A stretch of 64,000 nt of DNA from Papaver somniferum. Lineage: Eukaryota; Streptophyta; Magnoliopsida; Ranunculales; Papaveraceae. Shown one piece after another: positions 35,034-45,321 of this stretch; the first letter of the stretch is position 1; every line of letters starts with the position of its first letter. The notes beneath the pieces were generated by a model that did not search any database, was not told the DNA's origin, and saw only the letters and a list, made by a program, of their open reading frames with translations. The stretch is from contig NC_039363.1 of the NCBI RefSeq assembly GCF_003573695.1, positions 160,482,406 through 160,546,405 of the forward strand, given 5' to 3'. The position numbers and the translations under genes are program-made.

Positions 35034-35724
35034 CAAACGTAGCAATCTGCTACACATTTTCCATGAAAACACTCGAGACATTTAACATGTCACAAACTTG
35101 GGGATACTCATCGGGGTATTGGTCTGGCGGTTTACAGCGTGCGGCGTGCAACACGCCCATTATAAGAAAGTGTCAGAAAGAAGGGAAGTTAGTGGCGGAA
35201 AGAAGTAGTGGGTGTAAACTAACCCGTCTCCTTCATAGTGGGAACGTGGTTTTCTGGTATTTACACACGACCCCACTTCTCAATCACTCAATAATTCCCA
35301 CTTTCTACGAGATCAGGGTGCGTTCAATATGACTTGTATAAATAGGTTCTACCTATTTCAACCAAAGGACAATTTTGGTTAACAACAACACAGTAACCAG
35401 AAAACACCAAGGAACTGATAGCTTACATTCCGCAAGCCAGTTCCAAATTACGATACAAGTCACAAAATAGCCACACCTTAAGATTTAACCATTCTGATCT
35501 CAACATATTCTTTGCTTCCCTCCTTAAGACCAACCTTTCTCCTTCACTTTGTGACCGAAACAAGACTGGAACGACCATTTCTTGGTTTAGGCCTGGATTG
35601 TACAAATTGATCTCTCGAATCTAAATTACTCCCGTGCAGTGCCTTTGTTTAAGGTTTAGATTTGTTTCTCATCCACACACCCACATTTACCAAAACCAGC
35701 AGAAACAGTTTTTACCCATAAACA
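35034..35724 (+). mobile_element. Left LTR of the Tat element, second part
   Basis: Continuation after the Athila insertion, parallel to 43428-44113. TATA-like 'tgtataaatag' at 35335-35345. Ends ATAAACA, followed by the two-base spacer 'ac' and the primer site. Confidence 0.85.
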
Positions 35725-35726
35725 AC

Positions 35727-35745
35727 TGGCGACCATAGTGGGAGA
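35727..35745 (+). other. Primer binding site of the Tat element
   Basis: TGGCGACCATAGTGGGAGA, two bases after the LTR end. It has the TGGCGAC start typical of Tat/Retand-type primer sites. Confidence 0.7.
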
Positions 35746-35809
35746 TTAATCTCTCGGTTGCAATATCAATTCCTAATTTTAATTTCATTTGTACAATCCC
35801 AATTTCAAG

Positions 35810-37958
35810 ATGGTAGAGCTCAGGTCCGGATCATCAACAAACCCTGAGGCTAACGGCGCTGAAAACGTCCTTGGTATCAACGTTCCTTCCAGTGACATCA
35901 ATATACCACCTGTCAGCATGATCAACACAAGCGTAGCAGGAAACGTTCCCTCAGACGTTACACCTCCGATCACCAGAGCTAGAGCCGCTGCCGCCACCCC
36001 CAATATTTCTTCAATCGTGACGCCCCCAGTTGTCACCAGGGCCGCCGCCGCTCCACCATCGGGACGAGATACTGGAGGAACCAGAGGAGGCCAATCCCCT
36101 ATCACCATTGCTGATTTGATGGAAAAACAGGAAGTTCTTGCTAAGGCTCAGACGAACATGGCTTCAATTCATAAGGAGGTGCTTACTTTCCTCAAGACAC
36201 TGACGGAGCGGTTACCGCAGGAACCATGCTGACCAGAGCCAATGAAGAGCATTTTTAATACCCATGGCGCCAGTACCTCAGCAGGGCGCACCCTTGTATA
36301 TGAACAAGCCCGCCCATTGGAGAGGAATCATCCATCCAATTTCGTCACACGTGAAGATTTGGAATGACTTCTCCGAAATCGAGACAAACAAAACCTGGTG
36401 GACATGCACCAGCATCAACCTCCGTATCCTCCTGATGTGCAAAGAGTTTCTCTTCCGAGGGGATATTCTTCTACTCAATTCTCCCTTTATGACGGCACTG
36501 GTAATGCGCGTGAACATATCTCTCGATTTTTAGAAACCTTGGGTAGCACGAATACAATCATGTCCTCCACTTGAAAGAATATTCAAAGTCACTTACTGGA
36601 AGAGCGTACACCTGGTACAACAACATTGCACCAAACAACATATCCAACTGGTGTGAGATGGTTGCAGCTTTCTACAAGAAGTATTTCTTTGTGTCTGAGC
36701 AAATCACCTTTTCAGACTTAGGAAGGATGTTCCAACGAAACAATGAACACCCAATGATTACATCAAAAGATTCAGAATTCAGGCACTGGATTGTCACGAC
36801 CCAAACGTGACTGAGCAAAAATTGATGGAGTCCCGCATCAATGGCATGGTTCCCATTTACCGCGCCTTATTGGAGAATCTACGCTTCCAGACATTCTCTG
36901 AACTTCATGAAGCCGTTAAGCGGTCGTCCACAACAACACCAGCATTGTTAAAAAGAACCAGGCCGTCCAAGAGTGAAGACGCACGCGAAACTCGAGGAAA
37001 CAGATGCCTCATCAACAAGTAATATAACACTGACCCCTTTGTAAGCGTGGTGGGTGAAGGAGGAAAGAGGAAAGCTCCAGTAGCAGAACAGCCACCCAAG
37101 CGTGCAGCACCAGCACATCAGGCGGCTCCACTTCGAAATACCGCGACTAAAGCTCCTGTGCAGCACCAAGAAGCCGGAGAAGCTACCCTGGATTTCCCAT
37201 TCCCAATCGATGAGGTAATTGAACTCTTGGAAGCATGGATTCAACATGATGCCATCAATCTGCCTCCTATCAGACGCCCGCCAACTGAAGATGAAATGGA
37301 AAATCCCAAGTATTACCGTTACCATAGGTTCGTCCATCACCCGACCAACGAGTGCAATAGATTGAAACACATTTTCAATGAAAAAGTAGAAGCGGGAGAA
37401 CTTCAACTGGGAAATGAGGGAGTTCACAGAGATCCTCTTCCAGTCAGGAGTTGTATGGTTTCTGGGGACTCCGTTTACAAAACTGTGCAGTCCATGATGC
37501 AGCGTTTATGCGAAATCCTCTATTTCTCTAAGGTGCAGCGTCAAGACATATTTGCAACCCTCAATCGCATTGTGTCGGGAAAATGGCTTTTCTCTGTCGA
37601 AGAAGCCATTCCTAAATCCCGATTTCTCTGGGGAAACACTGTTGGAAAGTACAACTGGGGACTGCTGACCACTGCTCACCTGAAGGATGTCGAGTTCGAT
37701 AGCACACTAATCGACACGGCCTCCGACTTCAACACTGTTATTTTCAAGACTTTGAGATCTGCAGGGGTTTTAAAGCAAGAGGCTACCCACTCCCAAATTG
37801 TGGTCAAAAACCCAGAAGGAGAAGCAATGAATGCTTACGACTACATCAATCTCGAAATCAAGGTCGGAGATGCTTTAACAAACGACAAATTCCACATTGT
37901 CAAAGAATTCCCAAATTATGACATGATTCTGGGGCGCTCGTGGGTGCATAAACAATAA
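35810..37958 (+). pseudogene. Tat-lineage gag-protease, broken
   Basis: ATG 35810 opens 141 residues: an Ala/Pro/Thr-rich N-terminus, then ITIADLMEKQEVLAKAQTNM, to a stop at ~36232. In other frames follow YSSTQFSLYDGTGNAREHIS, LKEYSKSLTGRAYTWYNNIA, WCEMVAAFYKKYFFVSEQIT (capsid domain of retrotransposon gag) and MVPIYRALLENLRFQTFSEL. From ~37047 a 303-residue open frame holds the gag C-terminus (YYRYHRFVHHPTNECNRLKH, in place of the usual zinc knuckle). It then has a protease-like part with LIDTASDFNTV (D-T-A active site) and NYDMILGRSWVHK. Stops at ~36380 and ~36574 and a frame change near 36770 break gag. RT, RNase H and most integrase should follow but are absent. Confidence 0.8.
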
Positions 37959-38160
37959 AGCAAAATTAGGAGTATGTCCTCTGTCGGTGTCCGTACATGA
38001 AAGAATTTCCAACAAGCCCTCAGACCCTGAGGACTATATGCTGTCGTATCTACAACTTTCCAATGTAACCCAGTTTCCTGGAGAAAGGCCATCGACGTGC
38101 ATACGCAGATTTCGGACACAAGTAAGTCTCATTGAATAACCCTTTCTGCAATCAGTCACT

Positions 38161-38493
38161 TCTCCTATGGCCCAGGCTTGGGGACTAGATCCGGGCGTCA
38201 TTGGAAGGTGTGAATGGGATGCCGGCCCCTTCAAGTGTTTCATCAAAAGTTTGGAAGCTGTCTTAGTCAATAATAATGGATCCAAGAATCAAATAGCGGC
38301 GCAAAATCAAAACTTGTTCCAAGTTGGAGACATGGTAGTAAAAGTCACCGCTCAGCCTCCTTCGTCCGATTCCACAGATGAGCCATACCCAGTAGCAGAA
38401 GTTATTTTGGGAGGCTACTGTAAGCTCATGAATGCTGACAAGTTAGAAAGTGTAGTAATACATGCCCGGTGGCTCAAACCCTTCAAGGCCTAA
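38161..38493 (+). pseudogene. C-terminal tail of Tat integrase
   Basis: A 108-codon open frame ends in LFQVGDMVVKV... and VVIHARWLKPFKA, which resembles the end of Tat-lineage integrases (FQVGDMVLKV ... NAKWLKxYY). It starts about 200 bases after the protease motif, so roughly 3 kb of pol is missing between them. Retained by deletion, not functional alone. Confidence 0.55.
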
Positions 38494-38707
38494 GGTGTCA
38501 CTCCGCCTCTCGCTTCAAAATTCTCCCTAGTATTTCCTTCAGCAATTTCCCTTTTCATGCAATATCTATAGTTCCTCCAAAATGATTGCACTGCTTGCAT
38601 TCACAATTAGGGTTTTGATTTTAATTAATGCATCGTTTCCTTCAAAAATAAGTTTTCTTGAATCATCCCAAAGGAAAAGTACCGAGTAAATCCAAACCCT
38701 CACAAAC
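38494..38707 (+). other. Tat element interior after pol, non-coding
   Basis: AT-rich stretch up to the foldback element. It ends with ctcacaaac (38699-38707), the left copy of the probable 9-bp target duplication. Confidence 0.5.
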
Positions 38708-39641
38708 ATGGCTTAATTGGGGTCCCTGAAAACTAATTAGGCCCCTAGATTCCTATCCCCACTCATGGGAAGAGGATAAGGGGTGTCTAAATACAATTAA
38801 AGGACTAGATTACCCCAACCCTTAGGATTGTGACACGTGTCAACCTATAAATATTTATTTTTTCATTTTTTATTTATTTATCTCTTTTAGTATTAATTTT
38901 TTTTATTTGTTATTTTTTTTTTTGCCCAGATTTGTATGAAAAATCGTCATGGTAGTGAAGTGTTCCATTCACGACCCTCAAGAGTCGTTAAAGTTCCAAA
39001 AATGACCCTCAAGAGTCGTCATTGTTTAATTGACCACCCTCAAGATTCGTTAATGTTTCAAAAACGACCCTCTAGAGTCGTTAATGCATATAAAAGGGTC
39101 GTCATCTTCTTCGAAGAGTCATTAATGGCGGAAATACATCAAAGGGTCATCATGGTCTTATTCAACACTATTACGACCCTTTAATATATTTCTGCCGTTA
39201 ATAACTCTTCGAAGAACATAACGACCCTTTTATATGCATTAACGGCTGTTTAAAGTCGTCATTGAAACAATGACGACTCTTGAGGGTCATCAATGAAACA
39301 ATGACGACTCTTGAGGGTCGTTTTTGAAATAGTAATGACTCTTGAGGGTCGCGAATGAAACACTTTACCACCATGACGATTTTTCATACAAATTTGGGCA
39401 AAAAAAGGGAAAAAAAAATAAAGAAAATTGCAAACAAAAAATTTGGAAAAAAAAAAGGTTAAAATTAAATTAAGTAAGATTAATACTAATTAAGTAAGAT
39501 TATCACTAATTAAATAAGGGTAGATTAGCCATTACCTAAAATATTTGGATAAGGGGTTATTGAAATTAGGTTTGGGTGACCTTTTTTTGTCTTCTAGTGT
39601 GAGTCCCATAATTAGTTTTCGGGGCCCCCAATTAAGAGGTG
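38708..39641. mobile_element. Foldback (MULE-like?) DNA element of nested palindromes
   Basis: Inverted repeats span the entire 934 bases: left 'cttaattggggtccctgaaa' (38712) pairs with right 'cggggcccccaattaag' (39620-39636); inner blocks 'gcccagatttgtatgaaaaa' and 'tttttcatacaaatttgggc' also pair. Within each arm, units of about 33 bases built on GACCCTCAAGAGTCGT recur four times, and the unit itself is nearly palindromic. The centre is near 39165. Flanks ctcacaaac / ctcacaaaa (8 of 9 identical) suggest a 9-bp duplication, as made by Mutator-like transposases. No protein is encoded. Confidence 0.75.
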
Positions 39642-40284
39642 CTCACAAAACCATTATCAATCACTTCAAAATCAAACCCTACAAGAAATATCTCATTCAA
39701 AATACTGAAGCGGAGAATACGCAAGGAAGAAGATCATCGGGTGGCGGCAGACACCTTCTCTCAGCTGGCTTCAACCTTCACCAGATAAGATTTCCAGAGA
39801 TCTCACCAGTCTGTGGCACCTCACACTTCTACATACTCGGGCCGCATGCCACGGACGCCCTGTATGATTTGCGAATAAAGGTTGGTCAAATCCTTAACTA
39901 TTGCTACTGTTTCCCCTATTTTGGAGTTACTATTGCCAACGACATGCGGGGAAGTTATTGTGGAAGTATCCAAATGGAGGAAATGTGACCCGTCAACCAG
40001 CATTATTGCTTGCGTTATTTATTGTTATGGCTTTTCGTTTGCTGAATCACTCCAGAAGAATGGAAAAGCTTATTTTTCGCAAAAGTGTGAGTGAAAGAAT
40101 ATTACTCGGTGAAGCATGGCTCCAGTCACATGAACAAAAAAAAAAAACCTGAAGTATCAAACATCTACAAGCTACGAAAAAGATTACTCTTCTACGAAAG
40201 GAAATAATGAATTGGTAAAACTAGTTGTCAATGCCAATGCTAAGGTCAGCGACGCCTCCACTAGAGTTCTCTCAAGAACTTTCT
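39642..40284 (+). other. Tat element interior, non-coding
   Basis: Between the foldback element and the antisense frame. Several overlapping short frames on both strands but no motif. Confidence 0.4.
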
Positions 40285-40881
40285 CCAGCACCCTCTCCAA
40301 CAGCAGGCATCCACTCTGGAATCCGTTTCAGCAACAACTTCAACATCCTCTTAAAGAGCCGTTTCAGTAGAAGCTTTGGCAGAAGTTGTTCCAGTTTCCT
40401 TCTCGTGGGCTGCACCGACATCTTTCTCAGAAACTGCTTCAACGGGCTCTTGAGGATACACTGGTTCGTTCGCATTAGAGTCAAGGATTACGATGCCGTT
40501 ATGAACAGGATAATCAAACTTATTCTCGCCCGGGGGCTTCTTATGCTCAACCCTTCGTCGTTTCAGTCGAGCAGCGAACCTTTAAGTTCTGGCACTTGGT
40601 TGTTGAGACGCCTCGTCGTGCTGAGACGCCTTATCACATTGGGACGCTTCATCATGTCTCCATTTCTCTTCCATGTCAATCGAAGCCATGAAAGCTTGAG
40701 CACGCCCTCGAAAAATGCGCAGATGAGTGAGAGGCATACCCTGTATGATCCGGCCAGCCTCACGGAACAGATGATCGATTTTGTTTAATACCTCCTCAGA
40801 CGCAGAAAACCTTGGTTTGTCAACTTCAAAGCTTTTCTCCGAGGAATTGGAAGAGTGATCATCACCAGAAGTTCCCATCAT
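40285..40881 (-). pseudogene. Antisense extra ORF of the Tat element, decayed
   Basis: On the minus strand a frame opens at 40881 (MMGTSGDDHSSNSSEKS...), holds KIDHLFREAGRIIQGMPLTH and a short HDEASQ/CDKASQ/HDEASQ repeat, and meets TAA at ~40582. It then continues in the same frame (RFAARLKRRRVEHKKPP..., EPVEAVSEKDVGAAHEKETG) to another TAA at ~40360 and a little beyond. The composition is acidic, Ser/Glu/Lys-rich and protein-like. A TATA-like 'aatataaaag' on this strand lies ~150 bases upstream (41032-41041). Tat-lineage elements are known to carry extra ORFs, some antisense, between pol and the 3' LTR; their function is unknown. The plus strand also has an uninterrupted 186-codon frame here (from ATG 40231), which I consider the shadow, but I cannot exclude the reverse. 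Confidence 0.5.
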
Positions 40882-41543
40882 ATACTGCAGAAAGGCATTA
40901 TGTCTGCATCAACAACCTACGTGATGAAATAAGACAAAAGAAAAGCTGCAAGAAGATATGAAGCAATACCTGAAAAGAAGATGAACGCAATTCTGTGATG
41001 ATCGATATGAAAATAAAGGCTCAGAGTGGTCTTTTATATTACGCAGATATAAAAGAGAAACTCTTTCGCCTGCCATATGTGAAGGCTCGGGATATGGGAT
41101 ATCAACTAGATTAGATACTTATCTATCTGGGATAATTGGCTCACCTGGGTTGCTGAAGGAAGGAAGCTCGCTGCTACAGAAGCAAAGCCAACAGAACAAT
41201 AGTAGAAGAGAGGGTAATCCCTTTTGAATGCACGACACCTTGAGAGTTTGGGTAGGAAAAAGAATTCGTTTTGGATTCAGCCACGCCCAAATCAGCGCCC
41301 AGTACTCCATGGCCAAAGTTGCAACGCCAAACACTAGCACCCTATAGCCGAGTCGGAAGTACGTCAACGCTCCAAGCCGCCAGCGCAAAGATCATGGGCT
41401 ACTCGTGCCTCTTGCCAAGGTCAGTCGAATTTTTCTGGCAAACTCTTCATGTCTTGCATTTTTCGATTTATAATCCTTGCCTGTCACTATCTCATGCTTA
41501 CCCCGCAACAATGCCACTATTACGAGCTAAGCAGGGGACTTAA
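40882..41543 (+). other. Tat element 3' interior and polypurine tract
   Basis: Non-coding apart from the possible antisense promoter. Ends with the purine-rich 'aagcaggggacttaa' (41529-41543) directly before the right LTR, the expected position of the plus-strand primer. Confidence 0.6.
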
Positions 41544-44113
41544 TGTTGATGGTGGTTTTTAGTTCAGGGTTAAAATTGTAAACCTTGCGTTTAATGTGCT
41601 GTCACTCTGCAAAGAAACTGAGCCACGTAAAAGTGATGAGTGTTCAACCTCTCCACTGGCACATTTATTGAGCAACTCAATATTTCCTCATGAAATTTAT
41701 CCAGAATGGTGCATGCAGCAACAATCCCAAATATTCTGTAAATTTCGGCACCATGCCCATGTTATTCAATTAATATAAGTTTCTTTGAATACTTTCTGTG
41801 TTATGTTCCCCGGCCGAACCCTTAATATTGATATGGCATGACAATTTCTGTTCACTCGCAGCAGAGTAGCACGAATTTCCAAGTATCGAGGTTAAGGTCC
41901 TTGCATAAAAGTACTCAATCAGAAAGCATACTGCTCTCTGGCAATAAACTTAAAGAACTCTGTGTCAACACATATAATTCAATCAATTTTGTGATAATTC
42001 ACAAGATTCAAATATTACCCTGACTAGTTTGCAAAAATTAGGGTTTCGCGCCTTGCGCAATATGTTAGACCCCGTTGGTAAAATTTAAGCTTAGGCGAAC
42101 TAAGCAATTAATCAGCCATGGATTAAAAGGTACAAAATCCTACCTAAAATCAGAAAACAAGGAATAAAAGGATCTGCGGAATAGGAGCAGCAGAAAAGGG
42201 AGGTGTGGTCATGCCTTAGGCCAGCAGGCACCATTTGAAATTGGCCACGCCCCATGTTGCCCGACCGGCCCTATTTCCCGTCGACCAATCAAGTCGCCTT
42301 AAACCCGCCACACGCTGGCTGGGCCCATACTTGTCGACCCTATTTCCCATTGACCAATCAGGTCGCTTTAAAATCGCCACACACACACTAGAAGTGTGGC
42401 CACGCCTATGCTTGGCCTGCCTCTTTTATGTTAACCAATCAGGTTGCTCTAAACTTGCCACAGTGTTAAAAGAGGCAAACTGCGCCAGATGGTCACAAAG
42501 CAAATTGGCTTTTCAAAACCGCGCCAACATGTCAAACGTGTCATGTTGTGCCAATGAGCTGAACGACATTCCAACATGCCACTCCGCCACGCCAAACATG
42601 CCAACGTGTCGTAAATAGCGCGCTTACGTGCTAACCTACCTCTTGTTCGTGGCCAATGCCATGACGTGCTTAAATTAGGGTTTTCTAGTCAGAAGCACGA
42701 TTTTGCTTTAGGCGCATTAACCAAAACCTTAATTTCCAGTTGTGGCTCAAATTACGCCACTTTGGGCCCCACAACATGCCACGAGCCATGCGGGACCCAG
42801 GAAACCCTGGGAATGGCGCCATATCATAGCCACCCTTGTTCATGTGGTCGTTTTCACATTATGGCCTTAGTATTGTTCCTTGGCGTGGCTATGGCGCCGT
42901 TTGCACAAAAAACGTCACCATGCCGCGGCCGCATGCCACACGCACTAATTAGGGTTTCGGCATACCAAACTCTAATTTAGGAGAAGTTTCTACGCCAACC
43001 AAGCCTAATCATGCTACCCAGAGCATTGGGATTGATGTGGCAACTAGAACTAATGTTGCCAATCCATATTTGGGTCTAACACCAATGTGCCAAAATCTAG
43101 CGGCCATGGCTACGCCAGGCGCTACTTGCACCTTCGTGCCATTGACATGCACTAATTATGCCAACCATGCCATTGTGCCACTGGCATGCGCTAAATATGT
43201 CACTACGTCATTGGCATGCACCAATGACGCCACTGTGCTATTATTGGGCGACAACAGACTGTGGCCATAATCAATGACCACCCTTTCTCATGAGTTACAA
43301 TCTCAGCCGTCCAAATTCGCCACAGAATTGACAGGCCTGTGGAAAGTCTTAGGTATCCAGCCAACACAAGCCTAATAGCGCCACATGCTATTCTCCCGCG
43401 GCAAGTCTCTTGACTTTGACTTGTCAAACGTAGCAATCTGCTACACGTTTTTCATGAAAACACTCGAGACATCAAACATGTCACAAACTAGGGGATACTC
43501 ATCAGGGTATTGGTCTGGCGGTTTACAGCGTGCGCGTGCAACACGCCCATTATAAGAAAATTTCAGACAACAGGGCAGTTAGTGGCGGCAAGAAGCAGTG
43601 GGTGTAAACTAACTCGTCTCCTTCATAGTGGGAAAGTGGTTTTCTGGCATTTACACACGACTCCACTTCTCCATCACTCAATCATTCCCACTTTATACGA
43701 GATCAAGGTGCGTTCAATATGCTTGTATAAATAGGTTCTACTTATTTCAACCAAACGACAATTTTGGTTAACAACAACACAGTATCCAGAAAACACCAAA
43801 GAACTGATAGCTTACATTCCGCAAGCCAGTTCCAAATTCTGATACAAGTCATTAAATAGCCACACCTTCAGAGTTAACCATTCTGATCTCAACACCTTCT
43901 TTGCTTCCCTCCCTAAGACCAACCCTTCTCCTTCACTTTGTGACTGAAACAAGATTGGAACGACCATTTCTTGGTTTAGGCCAGGATTGTACAGATTGAT
44001 ATCTCTAATCTATAGTACTCCCGTGCAGTGCATTTATTTAAGGTTTAGATTTGTTTCTCATCCACACACCCACATTTACCAAAACCAGCAGAAACAGTTT
44101 TTACCCATAAACA
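41544..44113 (+). mobile_element. Right LTR of the Tat element
   Basis: 2570 bp, TGTTGATGG...ATAAACA. Uninterrupted counterpart of 22306-24160/35034-35724. TATA-like 'tgtataaatagg' at 43724-43735. Three CCAAT-containing repeats at 42280-42460 and ATGCCA-rich stretches at 42530-42610 and 43110-43220. It preserves the empty Athila target 'gacttgtcaaacg' near 43425. Confidence 0.88.
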
Positions 44114-44304
44114 ACATGTAGTGTCTAATTTAGTCATGCGATATTGTCTCATAGATAGAAAGGTGAAAAATTGAGTAATAGATGGTTCACTCTTCACTTA
44201 CCTTTTGTTGATGAAGTTCTACAAATGATTCGGTTGCTCAACTAAATTTTCCAACAAGCTTGAGATAGAAACAATTGTGAGTTCGACCGAGCAATGCTCT
44301 AACA
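44114..44304 (-). mobile_element. SIRE-like LTR fragment, right part of host of the Tat element
   Basis: Completes the LTR interrupted at 22305. It ends with the family terminus 'gagttcgaccgagcaatgctctaaca' in two parts around 44282-44304. Confidence 0.8.
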
Positions 44305-44415
44305 CAAAGCCTGCCCCAAAGACAGTTCCCTACTTCCAGACATAGAAATATTGGTGGAATCAATCCAGTGATATGGGAAATTATCTTTCATGGATGGGTA
44401 TTCAGGTTATAACCG
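44305..44415. other. Short unassigned spacer
   Basis: About 110 bases between two LTR fragments of opposite orientation; no match to the other repeats here and no open frame. Confidence 0.4.
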
Positions 44416-45321
44416 TATTAGAGCACTGCTCGGTCGAACTCGCAAGCGTTGCTATCTCATGCTTGTTTGTCAAATTTAGTTGTCAAAACTGTAAGTCTTG
44501 AATTCTAGTCTACTCATAGCTATGTCTCGGATTAAGATAAAATGTGTAGTTGAGCTTTAGATTTCACGACGTTCATCGATTGAAGATGAAGAACTACTAA
44601 GGGGAGCTTGTGAAACTTCATCAACAAAATGTATGTGGATACTTGAACTCATCCATCACTCAAAAGTCTATTATATTTTATCTCCTATTGAGACAAAGTC
44701 GTATAACTATATAGACTTTACATTATACATGTTTGATATTTCGAGATGAGTGTAACTCGCTTATATTTTTCTCGAAATATGTGTTGGAAAACTTTTTGCT
44801 TTGACCACGTTCATCATTATTCTTGACGAAAGTCAAAAGATTATCATGTGAAAATCACCTGGTAGCATCTTACATGATTTGTGTGAGACAATCATTTGAT
44901 GTAGGCTCGGTATGTTTCGTATTAATCATTCAATCACTTGAAAATTACTTATAAGCTAATAGTTTGTATGATACAGCTATTGTTATCTTCTAAGAATGTT
45001 TCAATGATTGAAATGGGAGTTAAGATCTAAAACTCATGTATGGATACATTATGGTTTGTGTACTTAGTGTACCAATTGTTTTGACAGAATTCAGGACCGG
45101 AAGTTTGCATACCCATTCACAAACTTATTCAATTGTTCAAGTCAGGGTACTTAAGTTTGCATACCCATTCGCAAACTGATTTAACTGTTTAAGTCCGGGA
45201 ACCAAGTTTCCATACCCGTTCGCAAACGGTTTCAACTGAGTTAGGTCCGGAGCTAAAGTTTGCGTACCCGTTTGCAAACTGTCGACTTGTGACCAATGTT
45301 AGGAACTTAAGTTTGCGAACC
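44416..45321 (+). mobile_element. SIRE-like LTR fragment, plus orientation
   Basis: Begins 'tattagagcactgctcggtc' (TGTTAGAGC in other copies) and runs through U3, with 'gtttgcatacccattcgcaa'-type repeats at 45050-45320. It is cut at 45321 by the minus-oriented LTR. Confidence 0.75.

Larger units (their letters stand above)
22306..44113 (+). mobile_element. Tat-lineage Ty3/gypsy element, pol-deleted, with two nested insertions
   Basis: Order: left LTR (22306-24160 plus 35034-35724), primer site (35727-35745), decayed gag-protease (35810-37958), integrase tail (38161-38493), antisense frame (40285-40881), polypurine tract (41529-41543), right LTR (41544-44113). The ends are TGTT...AACA and the target duplication is gcatg/acatg. 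Without the Athila insertion (24161-35028) and the foldback element (38708-39641) it is about 10 kb. The gag type, the DTAS/YDMILGRSW protease fragment and the TGGCGAC primer site indicate Tat/Retand-type elements. RT, RNase H and most of integrase are deleted, so it is non-autonomous. The two LTRs differ visibly at many sites, more than the Athila LTRs do, in keeping with greater age. Confidence 0.8.

Noticed and set aside
35324..35345. Host gene promoter around the Tat TATA box
   Set aside because: The same box is at the same place in the right LTR (43724-43735), so it is the LTR promoter.
36948..37427. 159-codon minus-strand frame
   Set aside because: Antisense shadow of the Tat gag frame, with no motif of its own.
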